From NCBI RefSeq assembly GCF_021397715.1, contig NZ_CP090207.1, forward strand, positions 3,100,001-3,164,000: DNA of 64,000 nt, in the 5' to 3' direction. Under the pieces are notes generated by a model that worked only from the letters and a program-made list of their open reading frames with translations, did not search any database and was not told where the DNA came from. The number at the start of each line of letters is the position of its first letter. Position 1 is the stretch's first letter. Positions 34,139 through 43,087 of this stretch are shown one piece after another. This stretch comes from Pantoea agglomerans. Its GTDB lineage: Bacteria > Pseudomonadota > Gammaproteobacteria > Enterobacterales > Enterobacteriaceae. The position numbers and the translations under genes are program-made.

Positions 34139-35101
34139 TCAAAAAGTAATGTAGAACCAGCAGGTAAGGCGAAGGGCGGGATTGCACGAGCTGAGTCCTT
34201 AACAAAGGAACAGAGATCTGATATTGCAAAAAAAGCAGCTGCTGCTAGATGGGCATCAAAACCGCTCAAAGCCACTCACAAGGGGAATTTTAAAGATTAC
34301 TTTGGCGTAAATGCAGAGTGCTACATCCTAGATGACCAGACCAAAACTCCTGTAGTAACAAAGACAGGGCTTGCTAAGCTGCTTGGCATTGGCGATTTAG
34401 CGCGCGATATAGACAGGCTTCTTGAAGCACCGTACATGAAAGAACATGGTGATCCAGAATTGAGGGCTAAAATGAAGAAAGCCTTTAATTTTCAATACAG
34501 TGGGCAATCCAAAAATATCACAAATGCTCATGGTTACGATATCACCACGATTGTGGATATTGGAAAGGCTCTTATTGATGCCAGAGAGGCTAAGGCTCTG
34601 CCGGAGTCCAGGATTGCCTCCGCTGACACAGCGCAAAAGATTATCAACGCCTCGGCCAAGTCTGGCATTCGTGGCTTAGCATACGCCGTAGCAGGCTATG
34701 AGCCTGAAGCTCAGGAAGTTATTGAAGCTTTCAAAGTCCATGTGCAGGAGGAGGCTAGAGCTTGGTCAAAAGTGTTCCCGGATGAACTTTATTATGAATG
34801 GTACCGACTCTACGGACTTAACAAGCCTGACAAGGGAGGTCATCCGATCGCTTTCAGGTGGTTTACAGAGCGCCATATATACAAACCGTTAGCGAAAAGC
34901 AAAGGCGTGGTTTTTGAGTTGGCGAAACAAAGCCGTGATGAAAAAGGCTCTCGTAGCGACAAGATCCATCAGTTCCTTTCTGAGGTGGGAGACAAAGCGC
35001 TTCGCCATCATATCGGTAAGGTTGTAGGCATGGCCTCGATGTCAGAAAGTAGCGAGCAATATGAATCGGGCCTGAAAAGGGTTTTTGGTGAAATCGAGTA
35101 A
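34136..35101 (+). CDS. P63C-domain phage protein
   Basis: 321 residues from the ATG at 34136, chosen for the GGTG 7 bases upstream; the ATG at 34130 is also possible. The N-terminus has a basic motif common in phage DNA-associated proteins (KGGIARAESLTKEQRSDIAKKAAAARW, shown in parts: KGGIARA, then IAKKAAAARW). The C-terminal third is a P63C domain (YRLYGLNK, IAFRWFTERHIY, then HQFLSEVGDKALRHHIGKVV). The domain's function is unknown. The gene is transcribed against the late genes, has its own promoter and terminator, and sits at the prophage end, where lysogenic-conversion and exclusion genes are usual. Confidence 0.75.
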   Translation: MSKSNVEPAGKAKGGIARAESLTKEQRSDIAKKAAAARWASKPLKATHKGNFKDYFGVNAECYILDDQTKTPVVTKTGLAKLLGIGDLARDIDRLLEAPYMKEHGDPELRAKMKKAFNFQYSGQSKNITNAHGYDITTIVDIGKALIDAREAKALPESRIASADTAQKIINASAKSGIRGLAYAVAGYEPEAQEVIEAFKVHVQEEARAWSKVFPDELYYEWYRLYGLNKPDKGGHPIAFRWFTERHIYKPLAKSKGVVFELAKQSRDEKGSRSDKIHQFLSEVGDKALRHHIGKVVGMASMSESSEQYESGLKRVFGEIE

Positions 35102-35110
35102 GGCATGATA

Positions 35111-35135
35111 ACCCGGCCACCGTGCCGGGTTTTTT
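35111..35135 (+). terminator. Intrinsic terminator of the P63C gene
   Basis: ACCCGGC (35111-35117) pairs with GCCGGGT (35124-35130) around a 6-base loop and is followed by six T. It lies ten bases after the stop codon. Confidence 0.88.
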
Positions 35136-35351
35136 ATGTCACTCGTTCAGCAGCACTACACCAAAAAAAGACTACCGCTTACGCTTGTTGTTGAGTTGTT
35201 TATGAATAAAATTTTTAATGTGGAAGGTGAATGGATGCAACTCCCATCCGGCAAGAAGTGAAATCCACCCTACGTCCTTCTTGCAAGCACAGTAGAGAGC
35301 CTAAAAACAACAGAACGCCTTTGCGCGTTCGAGAGCTTCACCTCACTTTGT

Positions 35352-35386
35352 ACCTGCCCTGTTCATTGGGGGGCGGGTATTTTTTT
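35352..35386 (+). terminator. Second hairpin-T terminator in the convergent gap
   Basis: ACCTGCCC (35352-35359) pairs with GGGCGGGT (35371-35378, one G-T pair), followed by ATTTTTTTG. The gap 35136-35489 contains only this, the next terminator, and a dubious 59-codon frame from 35232 that I do not call. Confidence 0.6.
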
Positions 35387-35457
35387 GCCCACAGTTTCAG
35401 TGATGACTAATCTCAAATGACACCCCGCAGCCTGCTGAGATGGGCGCGGTCCGTTCT

Positions 35458-35479
35458 GCCCCGTCGCCGGGGCTTTTTT
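35458..35479 (+). terminator. Third plus-strand terminator before the fibre gene
   Basis: GCCCCG (35458-35463) pairs with CGGGGC (35468-35473) around a 4-base loop, followed by six T. Three terminators in a row shield the late tail genes from transcription of the P63C gene. Confidence 0.8.
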
Positions 35480-35489
35480 GTGTAATTTA

Positions 35490-36692
35490 TTATTCGGCAG
35501 GCTCATTCGACACATCATCTGCCTGCATATTACCTGACGGTTCAGGCTCAGATGGCCAGATCGGCGGATTAAGTAAGGCCCATTCCATTTTCATGCTTGT
35601 TTTATTGACGTCATCAGTAGATTTGTTAATCGCGCTGATCAACTCTGTAATCTTTGTTTTGGCTGCTTCCGGGTCATTAAGCATCTCGAGCATCAACGGC
35701 ATAAGGTCTTTTAGGGCTTCAGTATGCATCCCGGCAATGGCGCTATAATCCAGTGACAACGTCTCTGTGAGTATCGTCCCATCCTCCAGCACCAGGGGGT
35801 CTTTATTCCGGGTCACGGATTCGGGAAGAACTTTTAACGCGTCCTGAGCTATAACCCCCGCTTTTCGATCTCCATTTAAGTCATATGTCATCCCTCGAAG
35901 TGACATAGACTTCATTAATGCTGATTCGATAAAGGTTTTATTAAACTTCAGATTCGAATCAGATGTTGGGTTAAAGGATGATGCATATACTGCTCCGCTA
36001 GATCGTACTTGCAATGTTTCCGTTCCATTCTGGACCATCCTGAACTTATGATATTGACCAGTTACAAGATAATACTGCATGACTATATTGAAGCTGGGGT
36101 CAGCAGCCACAATACTGAGACCATCACCAACAGTATTACTTCCGTCTGCAGAAAGTTTATTTACGGTCAGTGCAGATGAAATTGTACCGCCGCTCTTGCC
36201 ATTAATTGTATTTAATCGTGAGTCATCTCCTGCAGCTACTGTGCCCGCTACGGTTCCCACGTTTCTTGTTGCAGCGTTACCTAGCCCGGCCAGTGATTTA
36301 CTCAGGCTGCTCCATGATGGGCCACTGTATTGACTGCCATCTGGAAGGGTAACTGTGATATTTCCTGAAGCGCTGTAGACCTGCTGCCAGTTCGCCTTGT
36401 CGAGATTTAGCCCGCGAATGGCCCTTGCTGTATCAGCTGCGGTCTGAGCAGGAATACCTACCATTGCTCCGTTAGGTAAAGCCGTCCATGCTACACCTGA
36501 TGTTGTGGGCCCATTGTAAGCGGTAATCAGCGTCAGTCCGGTAGCGGAGTTTACAGATTGCACAGCAAGCGTGTACGTGACACCTCCGACAATAGTAATG
36601 AGGAAGTCATTCGCCTTTAGCTCGGAAGAGAAATTAGTACCTGAGCCGTTAACTGCGGTTGAGTTGTTGGTTAGTGCAATAGTGCCTGCTGG
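35490..36692 (-). CDS. Tail fibre/spike with S74 intramolecular chaperone
   Basis: 400 residues from the ATG at 36692 (GGAG with good spacing). The N-terminus PAGTIALTNNSTAV is the common particle-attachment module of lambdoid fibres. The middle is repetitive and beta-rich, and the C-terminal about 130 residues (SFNPTSDSNLKFN, YDLNGDRKAGVIAQDALKVLPE) are a peptidase S74 chaperone domain. That domain trimerises the fibre and cuts itself off, probably before the Ser in TSDSNLK. It should define host receptor binding together with J. Confidence 0.88.
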   Translation of the reverse strand, partial: PAGTIALTNNSTAVNGSGTNFSSELKANDFLITIVGGVTYTLAVQSVNSATGLTLITAYNGPTTSGVAWTALPNGAMVGIPAQTAADTARAIRGLNLDKANWQQVYSASGNITVTLPDGSQYSGPSWSSLSKSLAGLGNAATRNVGTVAGTVAAGDDSRLNTINGKSGGTISSALTVNKLSADGSNTVGDGLSIVAADPSFNIVMQYYLVTGQYHKFRMVQNGTETLQVRSSGAVYASSFNPTSDSNLKFNKTFIESALMKSMSLRGMTYDLNGDRKAGVIAQDALKVLPESVTRNKDPLVLEDGTILTETLSLDYSAIAGMHTEALKDLMPLMLEMLNDPEAAKTKITELISAINKSTDDVNKTSMKMEWALLNPPIWPSEPEPSGNMQADDVSNEPAE

Positions 36693-36712
36693 CATAGCTT
36701 TCTCCGGGCAAT

Positions 36713-36735
36713 AAAAACCCGGCGCGGTGGCCGGG
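36713..36735 (-). terminator. Intrinsic terminator after cor
   Basis: On the minus strand CCCGGC (36730-36735) pairs with GCCGGG (36718-36723) and is followed by TTTTT (36713-36717). It lies between cor and the fibre start. Confidence 0.85.
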
Positions 36736-36756
36736 TTCATTGATTTGAGTTATTTA

Positions 36757-36981
36757 CTATTTATCGCAGGTGCTCTGAGTGAAGTTTGACTTAGAAACCC
36801 ACTTCCATCCAAAAGGATTTCCTGCGTAATACTTAGTCTGGCTTGCTACACTCTTGACGCCATAGATAGGCACCTTTACATCCTGACCGCCGATTCTGGC
36901 AGTTGCAGAGCATTTTACAGGAGGTAATGTCTGGCATCCGGCGAGTGTCGCTGCAACAACTAATAACAGAATTTTTTTCAT
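36757..36981 (-). CDS. cor: Cor-like superinfection-exclusion lipoprotein
   Basis: 74 residues. A lipoprotein signal (ILLLVVAATLAGC, lipobox LAGC with Cys15) precedes a short mature part with ATARIGGQDVKVPIYGV, AGNPFGWKWVS and a final STCDK. This matches the Cor family of N15, phi80 and mEp167. Cor is exported to the outer membrane and blocks phages that use FhuA. The position after gene J and beside the fibre is the usual one. It has its own candidate promoter and terminator, so it can be expressed in the lysogen. Confidence 0.85.
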   Translation of the reverse strand: MKKILLLVVAATLAGCQTLPPVKCSATARIGGQDVKVPIYGVKSVASQTKYYAGNPFGWKWVSKSNFTQSTCDK

Positions 36982-37007
36982 TTCATCATCCTTGCTTGGT
37001 TCCTATC

Positions 37008-37036
37008 CTTGTATCCCAAACCAGGCAAAGCATCAA
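37008..37036 (-). promoter_or_regulatory. Candidate cor promoter
   Basis: Minus strand: -35 TTGATG (37031-37036), 17-base spacer, -10 TACAAG (37008-37013), about 27 bases before the cor ATG. A ribosome-binding site (AAGGATGATGAA) follows. Each hexamer matches consensus at four of six positions. Confidence 0.5.
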
Positions 37037-37067
37037 CAAAACCAATTAATTCACAGGATCGAATTAT

Positions 37068-37736
37068 TCAATATTTGCTCACATCTATAGCATTCAATTT
37101 ACACCGGGTGTTAACCACTACTAGATTACTCACGCCACCGGGAAAAGAGTCACCCACGGTTCCATGAGATCTGATCAGTGTTTGAATGCCATTGTAATAG
37201 GCAACTGTGTAAAAGAAATTTGAGTACGGCCTGACTCCCCCCGAGTTAATTACGCCAGTCGCTCCCCCGGTAATGGTAGGCGCAACAGCCCAATCACCAT
37301 TAAGGGTTGTTTGATAGTACATACCTGACTGTTGATCTACATCCGGGTTTCCTAGTGATGTCACCCCTCTCAGGACTTTGGTTTCATTATGGATAACACA
37401 CTCGTTTTTTTCATTCCAAATTGCCATGCCCCATTTTGGAATTGTTGCCTCAACCCGATATCCAAAAATGTATGCCGTTATGACAGTTCCGCTTGGAAAG
37501 CTATTATTCAAAACCCAGTCAGAGTTTTCAAGGTTGCCACGCTGCAAATAGAAATATCCATCTTTATTTGCCTTTGCGAAAACAAATCTCATTCTCCCAT
37601 CATCAGGAAAAAGGAAGAAATATCCGCCTGCATTCCCCGTCGTGAAGGTTTTTATGTCAATCAGCTTTAATGGTAAAGTTCCATCAATATAAAAAGGAAC
37701 TCCACTTTCATCTGACAATAAAGCTCCATATGACAT
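37068..37736 (-). CDS. Phage tail-associated protein, DUF6453-like, unknown
   Basis: 222 residues starting SYGALLSDESGVPFYI at 37736, overlapping the preceding stop (TAATG). The open frame continues upstream in the previous gene, but the overlap and change of composition support this start. It is beta-rich with no signal or membrane segment. Proteins of this type (early GA-L-ESG-PFYI motif) often lie after gene J in lambdoid phages and are thought to be structural tail-tip components (inference). Confidence 0.65.
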   Translation of the reverse strand: MSYGALLSDESGVPFYIDGTLPLKLIDIKTFTTGNAGGYFFLFPDDGRMRFVFAKANKDGYFYLQRGNLENSDWVLNNSFPSGTVITAYIFGYRVEATIPKWGMAIWNEKNECVIHNETKVLRGVTSLGNPDVDQQSGMYYQTTLNGDWAVAPTITGGATGVINSGGVRPYSNFFYTVAYYNGIQTLIRSHGTVGDSFPGGVSNLVVVNTRCKLNAIDVSKY

Positions 37737-38044
37737 TATTGAGCCCTCAAAAAAAACAGGTAATATCCAGCATTGGCCGCTTCCGTTCCGCTTGAGAAAT
37801 CCCCACCTCCAACGGCTGAGAGAGTTACTAAACCTCCATTTATGGTTACCCGCCTTCGATTTGTGGAAAAGGATATTTGAGAGGATTGAAAGAGATAATC
37901 CATCACATATCCAGATGGGATGATGAAGTTGATCGATCCGGTTTGCTGCTCCGAAACTGTCCATGTACCTACAGCTAAAATCCGGACCAATCCGGTATTG
38001 TTATCAATGCCGTTTGAATCCCATGTTCCGAGACCGTATCCCAT
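37736..38044 (-). CDS. Small tail-tip-associated phage protein
   Basis: 102 residues (GYGLGTWDSNGIDNNTGLVR start). The start overlaps the J stop (ATGG context at 38042-38044), and the stop overlaps the next gene (TAATG), so all three are translationally coupled. The first dozen residues with the GxGxWDxxG pattern recur in proteins encoded directly after J in lambdoid phages. Function is unknown, probably a virion accessory. Confidence 0.65.
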   Translation of the reverse strand: MGYGLGTWDSNGIDNNTGLVRILAVGTWTVSEQQTGSINFIIPSGYVMDYLFQSSQISFSTNRRRVTINGGLVTLSAVGGGDFSSGTEAANAGYYLFFLRAQ

Positions 38045-41000
38045 CAGCTTAGCTTCCCTATTCTTACACGCAATACACCGTTGCCGTCATATACGCTTAT
38101 CTGGTTATTGGTTTGAACCATCCTTCCTTGGCCTGGCTCGTATCCGTTGTTTTCAAATACGCCGCTCTTATTAAGAGCCCACCCCGTTGCTCCTGATACG
38201 AAGTTTGTAGATTGAATGACATTTCCGATTTTTGCGTTTGTTATTGATCCATCCTGAATAAAGGCATCGCGAATGAAAACCTGCCCATTCACAGCTGCAA
38301 ACGCCAACTGATATGTGCCGTTGTTTGTGTTATAGATGCCGAAGTTATCAGCGCTGAATAGTGCGTACGACTGAGTTGAGCCTCCACTCCCCTCGACACC
38401 CAGTTGCATGCCAGCAACATATTTGTTGCCGTTACTATCTACCTGCACCTTCACGCCCCATTGGGCCGAAAGCTTGCCGCTGAGGTCAGAGTAAGCGCTG
38501 GAAACCTGTTGCACAGATGCTGTGTTCTGGTCTGACTGAGCCTGAATTTGCTCAAATTTCTGAGCGTAGGCGCTGTCGTTGCTGGCAACCGTCTGGCGTA
38601 CAGAGATGATATCGGCGCGGTTGCGCCCGTAAGCCTCGAGCTGGTGGTCAACAGATGCGTCAAGGTTCAGGGCATTCTGCAGTATCCCCTCAATGTTCGT
38701 ATCAATGTTGGAGGTAAGCCGGTCGAATGCTTCCGACTCTCTTATCGCCTTATCGATGTAATCAATCATGCCCGGAATATCGGAAGATGCCTGACCTGAT
38801 ACCTGTACGAAAGGAGACACTCCAAAGGCGTTTTTGGTCCTGACGTACATGTAGTAGGTTTTATCAGCCTTCAGGCCATGAAGAGTCCACTGTGAAGCCC
38901 TGCCGAGAAACTGCGCCTCCGTCTCCACGGCACCGATAGAGCTGGCCGGCACCTCCCCTGTGTACCAGAACTCAAATGTCGTATCTGTTGTTGCGCTGAC
39001 ATTCATCACCGGCACGATATCGGCCGAGAAGATGCCTGGTGTCCACTGTATGAACGAAGGTGCAGAAGGCGCGCCAATCACCAGGCTGACCTGAGTTTCG
39101 GCACCCTTCATGCCGTTTTCGTTGCGGCCACGCACGCCCAGCGTATAGATACCGGCATCCAGTCCATAGAAGTCATAGCGAAACTGGTCTGTTTCGTACT
39201 GAGCAACTACCTTCCCGTCCGCGTTATAAACATAGAGTTCGAACACGATCTTCTTTGTAAGCGTTGCTGTCTGCCAGGTTGCTGTGACCTGAATAGTCTC
39301 GCTATTGACGTTGATGATCCGCAGGTTTTCGATGTTCGGGACGCGATATCCATTCAGGGTATCGTTAGGCGTTTCGAATACAGCGCCATCATCCACCACC
39401 GCCTGCTTGTTCGGGTCATAGAGCGTTGCTGAGATGCTGTATACAGAGTTATTTTCGTCTTCAGAGACTCCCATGACGCGAAACAGCCGCGTTGCCACGT
39501 CACCAGTAGAGATGACGAATATCGTTCCGTCTTTAACCCAGTTCGGCGCAGTTCGCAGGGTGATGATACGCCCTGAGACTGAGGCAATCTGATAGCGGGT
39601 GAATTTGCCATTCGAACCCATCAGCGACATTGTGTCGCCGCCGCCGGCCAGAGATGAAACATCGGCATCCACTGTTATTACGGCGCCGCTATGAGAAATG
39701 ATGCGGCCGCCAAGCCTGGTGGCGGCATAGTCATTATCCATGACCTCAATGACATCGCCCGGGATGAAGGCAATAGCATCTCGCGCCATCTTGAAAGTGA
39801 CTTTTTTGGTCTCTCTCTTGCAGGTTTCCAGCAGCCATTTACCGGCGCGGAAAGCTTGCCCGCGGGAGGTGCAACCGAAGGCTTCCAGCGTCGTTTCGTT
39901 GTAGCCGTACCGGTCAATCATCTGGTCATCAGAGACGTATTCTTTGACCTGCTCCCATCCGTTGTTTGGGTCAGTCCATGACACCACGACGGCGTTAAAG
40001 CGCTCTGAGCGTTTCATGGAGCTGTAAGTAAATAACCCGTCCACAACGCTGGCGTTGGTTACAGCTGCCACCGGGTCCCGCGGGTTGTCCAGCATGATTG
40101 AGAATCGCATGCCGTCCCACAGAGCAATGCCGCGGAACATGCCTGCAATCTTGTCGAGAATGTCGCGGGCGCTGGATTGCTCAGTGATGTAAGCATTCAG
40201 GGTGAAGCGTGGTTCTTTGCCGCCATATCCATCATCAACAAGCTGATCGCAGAACTGAGACAGGATATAAAGGCTGCCATCATCAACATCGATGTATCCT
40301 GCCCGGCGGGCCAGCCCAAAACGCGTATTTTTTACTAAGGCGCGAAACAGCCATGCGGGGTTATTGGTCCATGCGGATTTAAACCCGCCGGTCCAGATGC
40401 CAGAATATGTTCTGGCAATCGGGTCATAGTTGTCCGGCACATCAACAATAAGCCCACGCAGGTGATAGGTGCGGGTTGGCGTGTCGGTGTACTGGTCCCG
40501 GTCAATCACTGCGCCCGCTACGGCTGAATATGGGTATGACAGGCTATCGTCGGTGATTTCAGTAAAGCTGTTCCAGATGGTTCCGTTAGTAAGCAGGTCG
40601 CTGGAGCTGTCAGCAGTGACACGACGCAGCCGGATATCAAATGGCTTCTGCAGGGGGGCATCAATGATATGCGCCTCAAGGTACTCTCCTGATATTTTTC
40701 CGCTGATAGTAACCGTTTTCTGAATGCTCCATGAGCCAGCCGAACCGTTGCGCGTCTCGATCACCATGGTCACCGAGGTTTCGTGCTGGTTTCCTTTGGT
40801 GTCCTGCTCTACCAGGCCGGTTACACCGATGTTCATTCTCACTCGAGTCACGTCAGTGTCAGTTACCGTACGTACCAGCGGTGTGCTCTGCGTTAAGTCT
40901 GTATTGACGACCGTGGTCGCTTCAATCGCGTCAAAGCCGGTGATCGGCGCCTGATTTGCAGAACCCGGCCGCCACGCCACGCTGACTCCGTTGATTGTGA

Positions 41001-41181
41001 CGTTGCCAGCTGCATCAGTGACGGACGTTTTATTCACCATGAACGAGGAAAGGTGGTTCTGGTCTACCGGTCCGTAAATCGGGCCTTCAGAGATGAGATC
41101 GAGGGCTTTGAGAAACTGCTTTGATTTGAGGTTGTCGTCGATAAGTTTGGGAGTGCTTCCGCCACCGCCGCCTGAGCTCAT
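38044..41181 (-). CDS. J: Host-specificity/tail tip protein J
   Basis: 1045 residues. The N-terminal glycine-rich start (SSGGGGGSTPKLIDDNLKSK) and the body (FLKALDLISEGPIYGPV, RTYHLRGLIVDVPDNYDP, GIWTGGFKSAWTNNPAW) follow lambda gpJ. A fibronectin type III stretch is around 625-800, a helical region around 830-930, and a receptor-binding C-terminus ends the chain. J forms the tail-tip hub and binds the outer-membrane receptor; with Cor beside it, FhuA is a reasonable guess. Shorter than lambda J (1132) mainly at the C-terminal side. Confidence 0.95.
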   Translation of the reverse strand: MSSGGGGGSTPKLIDDNLKSKQFLKALDLISEGPIYGPVDQNHLSSFMVNKTSVTDAAGNVTINGVSVAWRPGSANQAPITGFDAIEATTVVNTDLTQSTPLVRTVTDTDVTRVRMNIGVTGLVEQDTKGNQHETSVTMVIETRNGSAGSWSIQKTVTISGKISGEYLEAHIIDAPLQKPFDIRLRRVTADSSSDLLTNGTIWNSFTEITDDSLSYPYSAVAGAVIDRDQYTDTPTRTYHLRGLIVDVPDNYDPIARTYSGIWTGGFKSAWTNNPAWLFRALVKNTRFGLARRAGYIDVDDGSLYILSQFCDQLVDDGYGGKEPRFTLNAYITEQSSARDILDKIAGMFRGIALWDGMRFSIMLDNPRDPVAAVTNASVVDGLFTYSSMKRSERFNAVVVSWTDPNNGWEQVKEYVSDDQMIDRYGYNETTLEAFGCTSRGQAFRAGKWLLETCKRETKKVTFKMARDAIAFIPGDVIEVMDNDYAATRLGGRIISHSGAVITVDADVSSLAGGGDTMSLMGSNGKFTRYQIASVSGRIITLRTAPNWVKDGTIFVISTGDVATRLFRVMGVSEDENNSVYSISATLYDPNKQAVVDDGAVFETPNDTLNGYRVPNIENLRIINVNSETIQVTATWQTATLTKKIVFELYVYNADGKVVAQYETDQFRYDFYGLDAGIYTLGVRGRNENGMKGAETQVSLVIGAPSAPSFIQWTPGIFSADIVPVMNVSATTDTTFEFWYTGEVPASSIGAVETEAQFLGRASQWTLHGLKADKTYYMYVRTKNAFGVSPFVQVSGQASSDIPGMIDYIDKAIRESEAFDRLTSNIDTNIEGILQNALNLDASVDHQLEAYGRNRADIISVRQTVASNDSAYAQKFEQIQAQSDQNTASVQQVSSAYSDLSGKLSAQWGVKVQVDSNGNKYVAGMQLGVEGSGGSTQSYALFSADNFGIYNTNNGTYQLAFAAVNGQVFIRDAFIQDGSITNAKIGNVIQSTNFVSGATGWALNKSGVFENNGYEPGQGRMVQTNNQISVYDGNGVLRVRIGKLS

Positions 41182-41190
41182 GCTTTCACC

Positions 41191-41715
41191 TTAACTGATG
41201 GAAATGTCCCAGTCCTGATTGTTGCTGGTATCAATACCGAGAGAGATAACGTTGCTGCCAACCACCATTTCGCCCAGGAGTATTGGAACCGCCCGGCCCT
41301 GGCCGATTCGGTTCTCTGCGCTGGTAAAAGAGTTGTTGGTAATGGAATTTGTGTCCTGGTCTGCGGCGCTCTGCGTCTTCATGTGTGAGGTCATATAGAG
41401 CGAGTAAGCAACCGAGGCGACCGTGACGGCCACCATGATCCAGACTGCAGCTACGGCGCTGATTGCACCTTCTACAATCGGCACGAAGAGGACTGTCGCG
41501 CCGTCTTTCAGGTGCCTGTTCATGTGGAATTCGAGGTTATCCTGTGACACGTCACCGCCATCGATGCGAAGACGCAGACGGGTTTTATAGAAATCGCGTT
41601 TGAATTCGGGGCATTGAGCAAGCAGAAGGCGCAGGCCTTGCGAAGGCGTATCGACGTTCAGAGTGATTTGGCGGAAATGTCGTCGGAGATTCCCCGCAAA
41701 TCTAAAGATGAGCAT
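41191..41715 (-). CDS. I: Tail assembly protein I
   Basis: 174 residues. It has a ubiquitin-like N-terminal half (LIFRFAGNLRRHFRQITLNV then QGLRLLLAQCPEF), a hydrophobic segment (GAISAVAAVWIMVAVTVASVAYS) and a C-terminal part ending GIDTSNNQDWDISIS. This is the lambda I/TipI family, needed for tail-tip assembly with J and K. Its first 58 bases overlap the K gene in another frame, as is common for K-I pairs. Confidence 0.88.
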   Translation of the reverse strand: MLIFRFAGNLRRHFRQITLNVDTPSQGLRLLLAQCPEFKRDFYKTRLRLRIDGGDVSQDNLEFHMNRHLKDGATVLFVPIVEGAISAVAAVWIMVAVTVASVAYSLYMTSHMKTQSAADQDTNSITNNSFTSAENRIGQGRAVPILLGEMVVGSNVISLGIDTSNNQDWDISIS

Positions 41716-42383
41716 TGTTCATGCCTCCATATAGAGTGCGTCAGGCTTACATAGGCTTGCCGGTAAGGTTCGCGGCGGCTGAGGCGCCCGGCCAGTTCGT
41801 GATGAAGCACTGTGTTGTCTCCTAGCCATAACATTGCGTGGCAAGGGTCTGATTCAGGGAAGGCGCGCCGGATAATCACATCCCCCGGCAGAATGTCGGC
41901 CGGAGTAACTTCGTAAAATCCGTTAGCAGCCATATTCTTCAGGTAGAGGTTTTCACCCCGAACCCACCATCCGTTAGTACGCTCGAAGTCTGGCAGGTCG
42001 ATACCGCACAGGTGGTAGGCGTCCCGGAAAAGCGTATAGCAATCCATCACGCCATGGTCGAACCGGCGGCCCAGTAAATGCGGTACCGGTCGGAACTTTA
42101 GAAGCCTGCCGGCGCTTGCCAGCCACCACTCAATTCCGGTAGAAATCTGCGCCACCCTGTCGGCAGCCGAAAGAACGAGCTTTGGCTCAGGATGGGAATG
42201 AAAAACGGCGGTGATTTCTCCCGCCGCTTCTGCTCTCATCCAGTCTGTATCGCTTATGCGAAAGTTTCGCCCCGGGTCCGGGTGCTGGTTATCACAGCGC
42301 ATGAACCGAGCGTCATCAATAATCAGACCACACACTTCATCCCGGGATAACGCTGCATATGTCAGGCATTCATCTTCAATCAT
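41658..42383 (-). CDS. K: Tail assembly protein K (JAMM + NlpC/P60)
   Basis: 241 residues with two domains. Residues about 1-90 are a JAB/JAMM metalloprotease with the full H-x-H-x7-S-x2-D motif (His62, His64, Ser72, Asp75). Residues about 105-225 are an NlpC/P60 peptidase with Cys115 in the MDCYTLFRD motif and a His later. In lambda, K is needed for tail-tip assembly and may cut peptidoglycan during injection. It starts at the end of L (four-base region) and overlaps I. Confidence 0.93.
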   Translation of the reverse strand: MIEDECLTYAALSRDEVCGLIIDDARFMRCDNQHPDPGRNFRISDTDWMRAEAAGEITAVFHSHPEPKLVLSAADRVAQISTGIEWWLASAGRLLKFRPVPHLLGRRFDHGVMDCYTLFRDAYHLCGIDLPDFERTNGWWVRGENLYLKNMAANGFYEVTPADILPGDVIIRRAFPESDPCHAMLWLGDNTVLHHELAGRLSRREPYRQAYVSLTHSIWRHEQCSSLDLRGISDDISAKSL

Positions 42384-43087
42384 CAGGACACCTTGGCAGA
42401 GCCGGGATAGCCGCCATAGGGCAGCGGCTCAGGTTTAGGGAATCGCATGCGACATCCGGTAAGGTGCTTTGAGCACTTATCCCGTGACATGTCAGAGGTT
42501 GGATTATCTTTCTCATCAGCAACCGGCCCGCCGGAATAACCACAGCCGTCGCCGCGGTAAACCCACTGGCAGACATCCGCCAGAATGGTTCGCGCCGGTA
42601 TGATGGCGTTATCGCAGTCAACCGGTGTCGCCAGGTTGTAGGTCACGGTCTCGAATGTCTCTTCCGCCATCTCCTCTATGACGTAACGAGACACGGCTTC
42701 CATAGTCGGGTCTGCATCGGCATTACCATTCGGGAAGTTCACCGCGTCGAGATGCTTTACCAGAACCTGACGGCGCGTCACTACGGCACCAAGCGCATCA
42801 TCGAAATCGTGGTTGATGCCAGTGATAAGGCCGGTGATGTTCGCCACCTTCATCGTCGGGCGCGAATAGGTGCCTTCGGACTTGGTTTCGAATCCCTCAA
42901 CCGCGATCGGATAGGCTGAGTACTGTCGGCCCTGCCAGATGACGTCGCCGTAATAGCCGTTCGTGCCTGCATGGAAGCGAATGACATCACCGCCGAATGA
43001 CTGCAGGTCCACTTCGAAAAGGTCGAGCATCGCGCCAACACCCGAGTCAGTGCTTTCGATAATCAGTTCTGCTGGTATATCTCTCAT
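42383..43087 (-). CDS. L: Minor tail protein L
   Basis: 234 residues of the lambda L family (IPAELIIESTDSGVGAMLDLFEVDL start). It has a cysteine-rich C-terminal region (VYRGDGCGYSGG, DKCSKHLTGCRMRF) that in lambda L binds an iron-sulfur cluster in the tail tip. The start overlaps the M stop, and the stop overlaps the K start. Confidence 0.93.
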   Translation of the reverse strand: MRDIPAELIIESTDSGVGAMLDLFEVDLQSFGGDVIRFHAGTNGYYGDVIWQGRQYSAYPIAVEGFETKSEGTYSRPTMKVANITGLITGINHDFDDALGAVVTRRQVLVKHLDAVNFPNGNADADPTMEAVSRYVIEEMAEETFETVTYNLATPVDCDNAIIPARTILADVCQWVYRGDGCGYSGGPVADEKDNPTSDMSRDKCSKHLTGCRMRFPKPEPLPYGGYPGSAKVS

